A program made the translations under genes and the position numbers. A DNA stretch of 64,000 nt from an uncultured Verrucomicrobiota bacterium (GTDB lineage Bacteria; Verrucomicrobiota; Verrucomicrobiia; Limisphaerales; UBA1412). The stretch covers positions 62,001 to 126,000 of the forward strand of contig CALXMK010000002.1 in assembly GCA_944389455.1 (NCBI GenBank). Reading direction: 5' to 3'. Shown here in pieces: positions 19,731 to 29,701 of the stretch; position 1 is the stretch's first letter, and every line of letters begins with the position of its first letter. A model generated the notes under the pieces. The model saw nothing but the letters and a program-made list of their open reading frames with translations, was not told where the DNA came from and did not search any database.

Positions 19731-20642
19731 TTATTTATTTTTGATAAGAGTTCCAGAGGTCCATTCGCCTTCAGTAATGTTTTTGATAAGAGTAAAACCA
19801 TATTTAGTATAAGTTTTTACGACATCCTCGAACTGATGATTTAGAATTCCAGCTATAATCAATTTCCCTTGTTGAGTAACTTTAAAACTGATTTTTTGGG
19901 CAAATTCTATCAAGAGAGGGGCTTCAAGGTTTGCGCATACGAGATCCCAATTATTAGGGAACTTATCCATTGTTTCGATTCCTAGTATTTGGAAATCTAT
20001 AAGGGATTCGTAATGATTAATCGCAGCATTTTTTATAGAGTTTTTGGCGGCTTCGGGATCATTATCAAATCCAAAGATCGGAGAGTATCCTAATGCTGCT
20101 GCTGCGATGGAAAGAATTCCGGTTCCACAGCCGATATCCAACATTGATTTTTTCTGGTTCTTTTCTGGAGAGTATTCGACGATTTGTGATAAACAATAGC
20201 TTGTGGTAGGATGGTGGCCTGTACCGAAACTGAGGCCTGGATCTAATATCAATTTTACCATACCTTTTGAGGGATTTCTCTTGCTCCAACTCGGAGCAAT
20301 CATCAGTTTTTTATCAAAGGTCAGCACTTTAAAGTGTTTTTTCCATGATTCGGCCCAGTCTTCTTCTTTGATTTGTCGAATACTGATTTTGGGAGAGCTG
20401 ATATCTAATCCAAGATCCTTTAATAGATTGAGTTCTTTTTTTAGATTGGCTTTAATATTTAGAGGAGGAGCTTGAAGTTCTGATGTATAAATAGATACTT
20501 TAGTCCGATTGCTTTCATGTAATTGCCAAGCAGATGGATTGGATTGTTCACCAAACATGCGATTGAAAAGTTCTAATACAGCATCTTCGGATTCAAGAGG
20601 AATTTCTACAGAAATTTGCCAAATAGTTTTTATTTTGCTCAT
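19731..20642 (-). CDS. prmA: Ribosomal protein L11 methyltransferase
   Basis: 303-residue SAM-dependent enzyme that trimethylates ribosomal protein L11. The N-terminal substrate-binding domain (about 1-100) precedes the Rossmann fold. Motif I is MLDIGCGTGILSIAAAALG near 165. LDPGLSFGTGHHPTT just before it is the diagnostic PrmA motif, and NLEAPLLIEFA corresponds to the usual NI(L)xxPL catalytic-loop motif. Length is normal. It lies between an ABC-2 permease gene (55-bp gap) and a thioesterase gene, all on the minus strand. No Shine-Dalgarno site is visible. Confidence 0.92.
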   Translation of the reverse strand: MSKIKTIWQISVEIPLESEDAVLELFNRMFGEQSNPSAWQLHESNRTKVSIYTSELQAPPLNIKANLKKELNLLKDLGLDISSPKISIRQIKEEDWAESWKKHFKVLTFDKKLMIAPSWSKRNPSKGMVKLILDPGLSFGTGHHPTTSYCLSQIVEYSPEKNQKKSMLDIGCGTGILSIAAAALGYSPIFGFDNDPEAAKNSIKNAAINHYESLIDFQILGIETMDKFPNNWDLVCANLEAPLLIEFAQKISFKVTQQGKLIIAGILNHQFEDVVKTYTKYGFTLIKNITEGEWTSGTLIKNK

Positions 20643-20697
20643 GGTTATAATTTATAAAATTTGTTTAGCTAATAAAATGGATAAGACTTCTGGGCAA

Positions 20698-22404
20698 TTA
20701 GGTACGGATCTTTTTAAGAATACCTTGATAGGCAATCTTACATAGAATTGCATCATAGATCAATGCGGCTATAGTTAGGCTGATAAGTACATAAGGAGAC
20801 TGTCCCAATTCGGTGAGCTGTTCGCTATCAAACCAAGGTATAAAGAAAATGTATAATAGAAACCAGGGAATTGCTAAAACAAAAATAAGAGAACGAATGA
20901 AGGCGTGTTGTAGATTTTTAGCTTTTAAAGAGATTCTGATAGAGACTAAAGATAAGGTAAAAAGATCTGCGCAGAGAAGAATAATTCCGTATGCAACAGG
21001 AATATAAATAGCAACGAAAGTGTTTAATTCAGGCATTTCAATGTTGTATGAAGATGGCAGAGAGATTTTTGAAGCATAGTTCAATGCATAATTTAGTACA
21101 ATAATGCTGGTAAATAAGAGGGGAAGTATCATACGTTTAAAGGATGTTTTGATTTGAGAGATGATGATTTGTTGAGTGGTAACAGTGGTTGATAAAATCA
21201 GAGGAAGCATTCCGCTAACGGTGTCTTTATGGATTCGCATACACGTTACATAAGCGAGCCAATACTTCAGCACTAAACAAGATATAAGACAGAGTGGTGC
21301 AGAGATGACAGAAGGGACAATAAGTTCAGCTGCGGGTAAGAATAAGGAAAGAACTGCGATAAATGAGCTTAGAGGCCGCAGGGAAAGATATAGAAGATAG
21401 CCAATAGGAATAACAGCTAAGCTCCAAACTATCCATAGGGTTAAGGTTGGTAAGCTGCCTCTCCCTGTGATCCAGTTATAGGGATTATTAGAGAGAAGCT
21501 TAAGGCGGATATTTTGACGGTATTTGGGAAATCCAAAATTGATTTTATGCAGTATCTGTATGAAAAATAAGCGGATAGAGTATCCTCTAATTGTTGTCTG
21601 TTTTCGCCAAATGAGAGAGGTAATTCTAGCTGCGACACAAAGAAATAGAATTGATATAAAAACTAGTAAAGCTAATCCACCCCAGGCAAGCTGATGCATA
21701 CCAGGTGAAATATAGCTAAAAGTAGAGATAAGAAAAATTCCAAATATACCAAGAGGGGTAAAAGGAAAAAGAGTCTCGTGCCATATCTTTACTTGGTAGA
21801 AGTTGCTGAAGAAACCATATTCTCGAAGCCAGAAGCCGCTTAGTGCAACCAAAATACATATTCCAAAGGTGCTGAAGGCTAGAAATATAATAGTTATAAC
21901 ACCGGAAATTCTCTCATTGGCGCTGAAACTGGAGATGAGAATGCCAGAGCTGACTGTAAATAGGAGAATGCAGAAAATGCAGAGGTTCATTTTTAGGAAA
22001 GCGGCTAGAGGAACTTCACCAAGAAGAAAAGCCAGTGCCTCTAAAGGGAGAAGAGTAAGAACAGATTGAAAATGTAGATGTCCAGCAGCAATAAATTTGC
22101 CTAAAATTACATCCATTCCTTTGAGAGGAGTTAGGAATAGAAGTCCGATAGTATCCTCTTCCCTTTCATGGCTAATACAGGAAGAGACAAAGAAGCCTGC
22201 TAGAATTGTATAAAGCAAAGAGACAATTAGCGTAACGGTAAAAAGAAACCTTCCATCTTTAACCATTTCAGTAAAATCATCTCCAAGAGCAAAAGCTCCT
22301 AAAATTCCCAAGACTAGGACAGGTGGAACTAATCTAAGGAGATAGGTTTTTATTGTTTTGCCACTGACAAAGAGTTCTCGAACAATAATAGCCTTTGCTT
22401 TCAT
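20698..22404 (-). CDS. ABC-2-type transporter permease, polytopic
   Basis: 568-residue integral membrane protein with about a dozen hydrophobic segments. The cytoplasmic stretch HEREEDTIGLLFLTPLKGMDVILGKF (about 78-103) is characteristic of ABC-2 permeases of the GldF/NatB kind, where a short helix contacts the ATPase. Twelve-segment length suggests two fused permease halves. No ABC ATPase gene adjoins it, so the partner is encoded elsewhere. It follows the tricorn gene after a 100-bp gap containing a stem-loop. The substrate is unknown. Confidence 0.75.
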   Translation of the reverse strand: MKAKAIIVRELFVSGKTIKTYLLRLVPPVLVLGILGAFALGDDFTEMVKDGRFLFTVTLIVSLLYTILAGFFVSSCISHEREEDTIGLLFLTPLKGMDVILGKFIAAGHLHFQSVLTLLPLEALAFLLGEVPLAAFLKMNLCIFCILLFTVSSGILISSFSANERISGVITIIFLAFSTFGICILVALSGFWLREYGFFSNFYQVKIWHETLFPFTPLGIFGIFLISTFSYISPGMHQLAWGGLALLVFISILFLCVAARITSLIWRKQTTIRGYSIRLFFIQILHKINFGFPKYRQNIRLKLLSNNPYNWITGRGSLPTLTLWIVWSLAVIPIGYLLYLSLRPLSSFIAVLSLFLPAAELIVPSVISAPLCLISCLVLKYWLAYVTCMRIHKDTVSGMLPLILSTTVTTQQIIISQIKTSFKRMILPLLFTSIIVLNYALNYASKISLPSSYNIEMPELNTFVAIYIPVAYGIILLCADLFTLSLVSIRISLKAKNLQHAFIRSLIFVLAIPWFLLYIFFIPWFDSEQLTELGQSPYVLISLTIAALIYDAILCKIAYQGILKKIRT

Positions 22405-22426
22405 ATTATCTCAACACAAGAGACAG

Positions 22427-22461
22427 GGAAGACTCTCTTTCTATTTTTATGAGAGTCTTCC
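22427..22461. other. Perfect 11-bp stem-loop between tricorn and ABC-2 permease genes
   Basis: GGAAGACTCTC (22427-22437) and GAGAGTCTTCC (22451-22461) with a 13-nt loop. Neither strand has a clear T run after the stem, so it is a weak terminator candidate. An RNA-processing or stability element between the two minus-strand genes is equally possible. Confidence 0.55.
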
Positions 22462-22507
22462 ATTGTCTTAGGGTGTTAAACTAAACCATCTAAATAGATA
22501 TTGAAGT

Positions 22508-25500
22508 TTATTTTTTTATCGATTGACTGTCGATTTGTTTTAAAAGTTCTTCAATAGCTTTATCTAGTTGAGGATCTCTTCCCAAGCGATAGTCTTCTGC
22601 TGTTAATTCGATGCGGATATCAGGTTCTTCTCCCATATTTTCCGTTGGAGTACCATCCAATCTCCAAGCTCCGGAAAGAGGCATTCTAGCCGATGTGCCG
22701 TCTACTAACGGCATACTATAGGTCCAGATAACATAGCCAGGAGTAGGCATTCCTACAACTAAACCCAACTTGTTAGCACGAATAGTCGTTGTGAAGATTT
22801 CTCCGTTAGAATAAGCTTCCTGATCACTCAAAACGATAATGGGTTTTGCCCATGAACGTTGGGGAACAGGCTGGATTTCTTGGTCACGAGGTTTTACGTA
22901 TCCGTGTGGCCGACGCATCAGCCAGCTAATCAGTGTATCTGAGATATTCCCACCACGATTTCCTCTTACATCAATGATAAGCCCTTCTTTTCCTCGGATC
23001 CGATCATAAACTTCTCTCTCAAATCTGATTTGGTTTTCTGCCCCCATAGCAGAGATATGAATATAGGCTAACCGATTATTGCTGGCTATGGCGACTTTGT
23101 CTGATCGTTCTTCTATTTTATTTTCATAAAGAATATTATTCCAGCTATCTGTGGGTGCACTATATTTTACGATTCGTACATCATTGGTAGAGGGACGCTC
23201 GCTGACCATAAAAGTGAGATCTTGGGGAGAGTTGTTAATGATTTTAAAGAGATTTTCATCAGCTTTGACATCTTTACCGTTAATTTGCATGATATATTCA
23301 CCAGCCTCGATACGAGTGGCTTTATAGTCTCCAGGCATATTTTTAGGTACTTCTGCTACTCTTATTCCAGGACCACTCCAAGTGTAGTCTATAATAAAGC
23401 CCAATTGTGGAGTCTTGACATTAAAGGGAGCTTGGTAACCTGAAGGCGTGTTAATTTCGGAGTGACTGGATTCGAGCTCCCCGGTCATACGGTTCATAAG
23501 TACTCCAAATTCTTCACCGGTTTCTATGGACGGTAAAAGCCGTTCATAACGTTCACGGATTTTATCCCAGTCACGTCCGTGCATGTTTTCATCATAGAAT
23601 CCTCTCTTAAAATTACGCCAGAATTGAGCAAAAGCAGCTCGACGTTCGTCATTTATATTGCGTTCAAAATCAGCTTGGAAGGTGACAATCTGAGTCTGAT
23701 TATTGTTTTGAAGAAGTTGTCCATAGATTCCTCCGTTGCCATAGATATAGAAACATTTTTTCCCACCATAGGCAACTTGCAGATTATGCTTGTTTCCTCC
23801 ACTGGAGATTCTTCGAATATTTTTTCCATCATAACTGATTAGGTGGATATCTCCTTCAGCGATAACGACTAGTTCACCATTTAGGGCTGGAAGCATTTCT
23901 GAAGGATTGATATTACTGTGTTTTACGATTCGACGGTCCATTTTTTCAAAGTCAATTATGACATTAACTTTGTTGGTAGAAGCTGTGTAGGATATATCTA
24001 CATCGTCAGAATCAGATAGACTTTCTAATAGCGGTAATCTGTAGATTCCATTCCCATCTCGGTTGCTGCTAAAGTAAAGGTATTTCCCATCTTGAGACCA
24101 TGTAGGAAGTCTGTGCTGAGCGTTCAGCTGTGTAGCATTTACTGGTGTTCCACCTCCGGATCCAATAATAAAAATATTCCCTGAAGAGGTTCCCCATGTA
24201 TCAAAAGAAACATAAGCAATCCATTTCCCGTCAGGAGACCATGAGAAATCTCCTCCTCCATTGTTATATAAGAAAGAGGCTGGAAGATTAATTAGTTTAA
24301 GCAAGGTTTTATCTTCCAAATTAATTCGAAAAAGTCCACCATCTGCACCGCTGGCCCAAAAGGCGATTGCTTTGCCATCAGGGGAAAGTTTTGGTGAAAG
24401 AATATCTTCTTCTCTATCCCATAAACAGGTTATTTCTTCACTTTCGAGATCTAGTTCATAGAGCCTTATGTTTTTTTCTCGATCAGAGGTGAAATAGAGT
24501 TTTGTTGGATTTTTTTCAGCAGAGATTATAAAGTTAGAATCTTCACCAACCCAATCCGTAAGACGTTTTGCAAGGATGGCTTGTCTGTTAGCTACACCAG
24601 ATGGCTTATTGACAGCGATAGACCAAATTTCACTCCGAAGACCAAAAAATACAGTAGAAGCATCATCTGTTACAGCCAATTCAGTTGCTCCATTGTTGTT
24701 ATATTGTTCCCTCACTCTTTTATTATATTTGTCATCAAAAGGAGCTTGAATTGCGATTTTTTGAGGGGTTTCCTCGCCGGAGCGAAGAATATAGAGGTCG
24801 ATATCATATTCAAAGGCAATGTCTCCTGTTTGGCTTGCAACCGATGGTGAACGGACGGCATCTCCTACAAAACTGGTAATTTGACGTCCATTCCCTTGTA
24901 AATCAAAAAGCCATAAATTAGGAGTACGGGCTGAGGAATCTTCAATTTTGGTATGATTTTTCCCAATTTCATCTAATGAAGGAGTTCCAGGGGTAGGTTC
25001 TGCAATAGTGACAGTTAGTATCTGTTCTCCGCTGGGCATGAATTGAGACCAGATATGTTGTTTGTTATCATCTACTAACTTACTGCAAATCCCGGTATCA
25101 ACATCCAGTAAATTAATTTGCATAGCTCCAGAGCCGGTGTATCTCGGTCGAGTCCAAGGAAAACCGAATCGAGCATAGACGATAGTTTTGCCATCAGGTG
25201 AGAAGGATGGATTAGAAAGATTCGTGAAGTCCTCCGCATATTTTTTATTTGCTAAATTCCCTACGTTAACAGAGAAAATTCCTGGACCTTTTCCATCTCT
25301 TCTGGCAGAGAAAAGAATCTCTTTGCCATCAGGACTCCATCCGGAGGGAATTTCATTCTGACTATTCCAGGTGATTTGTTTTGGACTTCCTCCCGTTGCA
25401 GGGATGATAAATATGTCAAAATTGCCATTACGTTTGCTGGAAAAGGCAATCTGAGTTCCATCTGGGGACCAGATTGGATTAGAATCCATTGCAACATGTT

Positions 25501-25723
25501 GAGTTAGTGGAATAGCTCTCCCACCTGTACTGGGGACAGACCAAATATCTCCTTTATAAACAAAGGCAAGTGTCTTGCCGTCAGGACTAAGGGCAGGCAT
25601 TCGTGCACCGACAATGTTTTCATTAGCATTGGCGGAAAGTGTTGTTTGAATCAGAAGTATTGAAATTAAAGCGGCGTAGGCTTTAATTTGCTTTATTCCT
25701 ATAATTCCACGAGAAGCTCTCAT
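22508..25723 (-). CDS. Tricorn-like S41 protease with beta-propeller
   Basis: 1071-residue exported protease. A signal peptide (about 1-32) is followed by WD40/TolB-like repeats (about 40-660) with many SPDGK and SPDGT turns forming one or two beta-propellers. A helical segment comes next, then a PDZ-like domain (about 770-840) and the S41 core (about 880-1055). Candidate catalytic residues are H754 in ESSHSEI and S972 in AYSNGE, with GNRGGNISD near 921 as the S41 glycine-rich loop. It probably degrades peptides in the periplasm. It is the first gene of a minus-strand run with an ABC-2 permease, prmA and a thioesterase. Length matches bacterial tricorn homologues. Confidence 0.9.
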   Translation of the reverse strand: MRASRGIIGIKQIKAYAALISILLIQTTLSANANENIVGARMPALSPDGKTLAFVYKGDIWSVPSTGGRAIPLTQHVAMDSNPIWSPDGTQIAFSSKRNGNFDIFIIPATGGSPKQITWNSQNEIPSGWSPDGKEILFSARRDGKGPGIFSVNVGNLANKKYAEDFTNLSNPSFSPDGKTIVYARFGFPWTRPRYTGSGAMQINLLDVDTGICSKLVDDNKQHIWSQFMPSGEQILTVTIAEPTPGTPSLDEIGKNHTKIEDSSARTPNLWLFDLQGNGRQITSFVGDAVRSPSVASQTGDIAFEYDIDLYILRSGEETPQKIAIQAPFDDKYNKRVREQYNNNGATELAVTDDASTVFFGLRSEIWSIAVNKPSGVANRQAILAKRLTDWVGEDSNFIISAEKNPTKLYFTSDREKNIRLYELDLESEEITCLWDREEDILSPKLSPDGKAIAFWASGADGGLFRINLEDKTLLKLINLPASFLYNNGGGDFSWSPDGKWIAYVSFDTWGTSSGNIFIIGSGGGTPVNATQLNAQHRLPTWSQDGKYLYFSSNRDGNGIYRLPLLESLSDSDDVDISYTASTNKVNVIIDFEKMDRRIVKHSNINPSEMLPALNGELVVIAEGDIHLISYDGKNIRRISSGGNKHNLQVAYGGKKCFYIYGNGGIYGQLLQNNNQTQIVTFQADFERNINDERRAAFAQFWRNFKRGFYDENMHGRDWDKIRERYERLLPSIETGEEFGVLMNRMTGELESSHSEINTPSGYQAPFNVKTPQLGFIIDYTWSGPGIRVAEVPKNMPGDYKATRIEAGEYIMQINGKDVKADENLFKIINNSPQDLTFMVSERPSTNDVRIVKYSAPTDSWNNILYENKIEERSDKVAIASNNRLAYIHISAMGAENQIRFEREVYDRIRGKEGLIIDVRGNRGGNISDTLISWLMRRPHGYVKPRDQEIQPVPQRSWAKPIIVLSDQEAYSNGEIFTTTIRANKLGLVVGMPTPGYVIWTYSMPLVDGTSARMPLSGAWRLDGTPTENMGEEPDIRIELTAEDYRLGRDPQLDKAIEELLKQIDSQSIKK

Positions 25724-25809
25724 AAAAACGCTTTAAATATAGCAAAATGAAGGAAAAAAACGATAACTATTTCGATGTTTATTAAGTTCTATGATCCTTA
25801 AAGTAAATT

Positions 25810-25848
25810 TTGTTGACAGTTAGTTTTGAGAATAGTATACGTCAACAA
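25810..25848. promoter_or_regulatory. Promoter with flanking inverted repeat (candidate operator)
   Basis: TTGACA (25813-25818), a 17-bp spacer and TATACG (25836-25841) form a good promoter 50 bp before the transporter gene. A perfect 8-bp inverted repeat, TTGTTGAC (25810-25817) and GTCAACAA (25841-25848), covers the -35 and the predicted start of transcription. Arm centres are 31 bp apart, about three helical turns, as expected for a repressor bound on one DNA face. The regulator is not identifiable. Confidence 0.6.
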
Positions 25849-25891
25849 CGTATTAAGTGTATTCAGCTTTATACCTTAAATTTGCATTTAC

Positions 25892-27460
25892 ATGAAAGAA
25901 TATCCATGGTTTGTTCGAGGTGATCTAGATGGTTTTTTGGGATTGTTGACCGATAATCTTCTCCAATTAATGGTTATCATTGTATTAGGAGTATCTGTTT
26001 GTGGGGTCGATATTGATTTTCTAAATGGACAAATTATAACTGGAGCAGCGGTTTCTCTCATTGTTGGGAATTTGTTTTATGCTTGGCAGGCAAGAAGAGT
26101 AGCCATTCGGACAAGAAATCCGAACGTAACAGCGTTGCCCTATGGAGTGAATACTCCAACGGTAATTGTTTTTATTTTTTTTATTATGATGCCTGTTTAT
26201 CAAAAAACAGGTGATGCTTTCTTAGCTTGGAAAACGGGGGTCTTTGCTTGTTTTATTAGTGGAGTTTTTGAAGTATCTGGAGCATTTTTTGGAGATTGGC
26301 TTCGAAGAAATACCCCTAGATGTGCTATGTTGTCAGCATTGGCTGGTTGTTCGATTTCTATAATAGCTATGGGGTTTATTTTTCAAATTTTTGCTAATCC
26401 ATTTATAGCTTTTATTCCGGCTTTCCTACTTTTCGCGGCATATGCAGCTAAATTACAATTTCCATTTCGTCTCCCGGCTGCTGTGGTTGCTGTTTTTTTG
26501 GGGACTGTTCTTGCTTGGGTGAGTAGATGGGCCGGTTATGATTTTTTTACTCCATCTCCGGAACCCTATTATTTTAAATTTTATTTCCCGGTTCCAGTTA
26601 TAGGTGATTTGCTTGGTTTTCTCATTGATGGAGAAGGTTGGCAGTATATGAGTATTATTATTCCGATGGCGTTATTCAATATTATTGGTTCGTTGGAAAA
26701 TTTGGAAAGTGCGGCTGCTAGTGGTGATTGTTTTGAAACAAAATCCAGTTTATTAGTCAATGGATGTGGAAGTATTCTTGCCTCGTTTTTTGGAAGTCCT
26801 TTTCCAACAACAATTTATATTGGGCATCCTGGGTGGAAAGAAATGGGAGCAAGATATGGTTATTCAATTTTAAATGGGGTCTTTATTACAGGATTAGCAC
26901 TGATTGGGGGAATTACTCTGATTTTAAAATTTATTCCTATTGAAGCTTTATTGGGTATTTTACTTTGGATCGGATTAATTATAATGTCGCAGGCTTATCA
27001 GACTACAAATCAAAAATATGCCCTGGCAGTTAGCGTAGGGCTAATCCCAAGTATCGCAGCTTGGGCATTATTATTGATAGAAACTACGGTTCAGAAATGT
27101 GGTTTTAGTTTAACTCAAGTAGCGCCTCTTTTTGGTGATAGCCTTTATATTTATGGAGTAATAGCCCTGAACCAAGGATATGTGCTGACTTCTATTTTGT
27201 TTGCGGCCATAGTAGCCTTTTGTATTGATAGGGAGTTTTTGAAAGCTGCGGCTTGGAGTGCTGGAGGTATGATTTTATCATTTTTTGGAGTTATCCATGC
27301 CTATACTTTAACGGATAGAGGAATTGATACGGTGTATGGCTTTAATAAAGCGCCTCTTTTTACTCTGGCATATGCGGGATTAATGATAGTGTTTATTTGC
27401 TTTTCTTTTACAAATAAAAATCAAAACAATAAATTAAATACAGAGAAAGTTAAAATATGA
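25892..27460 (+). CDS. NCS2/AzgA-like membrane transporter
   Basis: 522-residue inner-membrane protein with about 12-14 hydrophobic helices. The N-terminal pattern MKEYPWFVRGDLDGFLGLLTDNL and the RNPNVTALPYGVNTPTV segment are like the nucleobase-cation symporter-2/xanthine-uracil permease superfamily. GSLENLESAAASGDCFETKSSLLVNG (about 265-290) is the conserved intramembrane region with acidic residues. The substrate is uncertain. It overlaps a secreted glycoside hydrolase by 4 bp, so a sugar or sugar-linked compound should be considered as well as a purine. A promoter with a candidate operator lies just upstream. No purine riboswitch is visible. Confidence 0.75.
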   Translation: MKEYPWFVRGDLDGFLGLLTDNLLQLMVIIVLGVSVCGVDIDFLNGQIITGAAVSLIVGNLFYAWQARRVAIRTRNPNVTALPYGVNTPTVIVFIFFIMMPVYQKTGDAFLAWKTGVFACFISGVFEVSGAFFGDWLRRNTPRCAMLSALAGCSISIIAMGFIFQIFANPFIAFIPAFLLFAAYAAKLQFPFRLPAAVVAVFLGTVLAWVSRWAGYDFFTPSPEPYYFKFYFPVPVIGDLLGFLIDGEGWQYMSIIIPMALFNIIGSLENLESAAASGDCFETKSSLLVNGCGSILASFFGSPFPTTIYIGHPGWKEMGARYGYSILNGVFITGLALIGGITLILKFIPIEALLGILLWIGLIIMSQAYQTTNQKYALAVSVGLIPSIAAWALLLIETTVQKCGFSLTQVAPLFGDSLYIYGVIALNQGYVLTSILFAAIVAFCIDREFLKAAAWSAGGMILSFFGVIHAYTLTDRGIDTVYGFNKAPLFTLAYAGLMIVFICFSFTNKNQNNKLNTEKVKI

Positions 27461-29604
27461 ACTTAATTAAAACGAATTTTATAGGAGTTGTTTTTGTATA
27501 TTGTTTTCTTCTGTTGTTATCAGTGGATATGGTAGGTGCAGAGATTAATAGAAGAGAACTTGTAGAAAGACATCGGGTTATAATTAATAAGGTAAATCCC
27601 GATAGCCCTTCTCAGGTAGGGAATGGTCATTTTGCTTTTGGAGCAGATATAACAGGGCTGCAGACTTTTATTCCATTTAATATTTTGGCGGATTGGAGTT
27701 GGCATTCTTTTCCGATGCCAAAAGCGACTAAAATAGAAGATTTTCAAGATACTCCATTGGTGGTTTATGACAAAATAGTACCTTATCAATACCCAGATCA
27801 TAATCATCCTCAAATTTCTTCATGGATGGCGGAAAATCCGCATCGATTTAATCTAGGAAGAATTGGATTTAGACTTTTAAAAAAAGACGGGACTGAGGCT
27901 TTAGAAAAAGATTTAAGCCAGACTCATCAGGAAATTGATTTATGGTCGGGGGTAATAGAGAGTCATTTTTTTCTAGAAGGAGTTGCTGTAAATGTCAAAA
28001 CGTTTTGCAGTCCTTCTGAGGATAGAATAGGAATAATGGTCGATTCAGAGTTGATATCTCAAGGAAGATTAGGGATTTTTATAGATTTCCCTTATCCTCA
28101 ATCAAATGAGTTCCAAAAATATTTAGGTAGATATGATGTGCCAGAGTCACATTTATCGACAGTTGTTAAACAGACAAGTTCTCACCTTTTTATTAGACGC
28201 CAATTAGATGAAAGTTTATATGGAGTAAGTGTAAACTGGAGTGGAGTATGTGATGTTTTGTTTCCTGAGAAAAATAAAGAAACAGGTGCACCCCTTTCAC
28301 ATCGGTTCTTGTTCCAGCCAACAAGAGAAGAGAGTTCTTTTTCCATGACTTTTTTATTTTCCAAACAGAATTCGGATGAATATAAAATCAGTGCGGAAAT
28401 GATTTTAGAAGAGAGCAAAAAAGCATGGGAAAAGTATTGGATGTCTGGAGCTGCGGTTGATTTGTCAGAGAGTAAGGATCCTCGATGGAAAGAATTGGAG
28501 CGGAGAATTGTTTTGTCGCAATACCTTATGAGGGTAAATGAAGCCGGTTCTCTTCCTCCTCAAGAAAGTGGTTTAGTTAATAATGGCTGGTATGGAAGAT
28601 ATCACTTTGAAATGATTTGGTGGCATGGGGTTCATTATGGATTATGGGGCCGTTGGGAGCTTTTTGATCGGTATTTAGAGATTTATAAAAAATTTCTTCC
28701 TACTTCAATTGCAAGAGCTCGTAAACAGGGGTATCAAGGTGCTCGTTGGCCTAAGTGCACAGGGGATGATATAGATAGAGATTGGCCTCATCCGATTCAT
28801 GCAACTTTAATTTGGCAACAACCTCATCCTATCTACTTTGCAGAAATGGATTATCGACTTCATCCAACAGATGAAACATTGAAAAAGTGGGAAGATATTG
28901 TTTATCAAACTGCTGATTTTATGGCGGATTTTGTTCATTATGATGAAGATAAAGATCGTTTTGTTTTAGGACCGCCTATCTATATTGTTTCAGAAAATAC
29001 TGATAATATGAAAACGTTTAATCCTACTTTTGAATTGGGGTATTGGAGCTATGGTTTACGAGTGGCATTAGAGTGGAATAAGCGATTGAATAAACCAGTG
29101 GTAAGAAAGTGGAAAGATGTGCTAGAGAAGTTGTCAGCATTGCCACAGGAGGATGGGGTTTATATAACCCATGAAGGTATTCAAAATATGTGGACTAAAT
29201 TTACTTTTGAGCATCCTGCTTTAATTGGAGTATTTGGAATGCTTCCTGGGGATGGAGTTGAGAATGATGTGTTTAAAAAGACCTTGGAAAGAGTGATTGA
29301 AAAATGGGATTTCAATCGTACATGGGGATGGGATTTCCCGATGATTGCTATGGCTGCAATGCGTTCTGGATTCCCTGAATTAGCTGTGGACTTTCTATTG
29401 CATCCGTCTAGTGGCTTTCAATTTAATGAGCATGGCTTATGTACAGGAGGGCCTTTCCCTTATTTCCCTGCAAACGGAGGATTGCTTACAGCTGTGGCAA
29501 TGATGTGTGCAGGATGGGATGGGAATTCTTTTGGAGAATTTCCTGGATTTCCCAAGGATGGTTCGTGGTGTATAAAGGCAGAGAATTTTGTCCAGTCTCA
29601 ATAG
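27457..29604 (+). CDS. Secreted six-hairpin glycoside hydrolase (GH65/GH95-like)
   Basis: 715-residue exported protein with a signal peptide ending near DMVGA (about residue 28). An N-terminal beta-sandwich (about 30-290) is followed by an (alpha/alpha)6-barrel (about 310-690). Barrel landmarks are NGWYGRYHFEMIWWHG (about 370-385), where Glu/His residues line the pocket in this clan, and DDIDRDWPHPIHATLIWQQPHPIYFAEM. NEHGLCTGGPFPYFPANGG near the end resembles the closing barrel motif. It resembles unclassified GH65-like proteins, and I cannot assign a linkage. It starts inside the transporter gene (ATGA overlap), so uptake and hydrolysis are linked. Confidence 0.7.
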   Translation: MNLIKTNFIGVVFVYCFLLLLSVDMVGAEINRRELVERHRVIINKVNPDSPSQVGNGHFAFGADITGLQTFIPFNILADWSWHSFPMPKATKIEDFQDTPLVVYDKIVPYQYPDHNHPQISSWMAENPHRFNLGRIGFRLLKKDGTEALEKDLSQTHQEIDLWSGVIESHFFLEGVAVNVKTFCSPSEDRIGIMVDSELISQGRLGIFIDFPYPQSNEFQKYLGRYDVPESHLSTVVKQTSSHLFIRRQLDESLYGVSVNWSGVCDVLFPEKNKETGAPLSHRFLFQPTREESSFSMTFLFSKQNSDEYKISAEMILEESKKAWEKYWMSGAAVDLSESKDPRWKELERRIVLSQYLMRVNEAGSLPPQESGLVNNGWYGRYHFEMIWWHGVHYGLWGRWELFDRYLEIYKKFLPTSIARARKQGYQGARWPKCTGDDIDRDWPHPIHATLIWQQPHPIYFAEMDYRLHPTDETLKKWEDIVYQTADFMADFVHYDEDKDRFVLGPPIYIVSENTDNMKTFNPTFELGYWSYGLRVALEWNKRLNKPVVRKWKDVLEKLSALPQEDGVYITHEGIQNMWTKFTFEHPALIGVFGMLPGDGVENDVFKKTLERVIEKWDFNRTWGWDFPMIAMAAMRSGFPELAVDFLLHPSSGFQFNEHGLCTGGPFPYFPANGGLLTAVAMMCAGWDGNSFGEFPGFPKDGSWCIKAENFVQSQ

Positions 29605-29630
29605 TTTTTGAGGCCTAATTTTTTAAAAGA

Positions 29631-29659
29631 TTGATATTATTCTAGAAAAATGCTATAAA
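29631..29659 (+). promoter_or_regulatory. hisG promoter
   Basis: TTGATA (29631-29636), a 17-bp spacer and TATAAA (29654-29659), each a 5/6 match to consensus. Transcription would begin near 29666, at the base of a small hairpin (CATTCC 29668-29673 with GGAATG 29681-29686). Confidence 0.7.
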
Positions 29660-29701
29660 CTCTCTTTCATTCCTTGAAAGGGAATGGTGGTTGACTGGAG
29701 A

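Noticed and set aside
25724..25891. Purine riboswitch upstream of the NCS2-like permease
   Set aside because: The expected conserved three-way junction bases are not visible; the region shows a promoter and palindrome instead.
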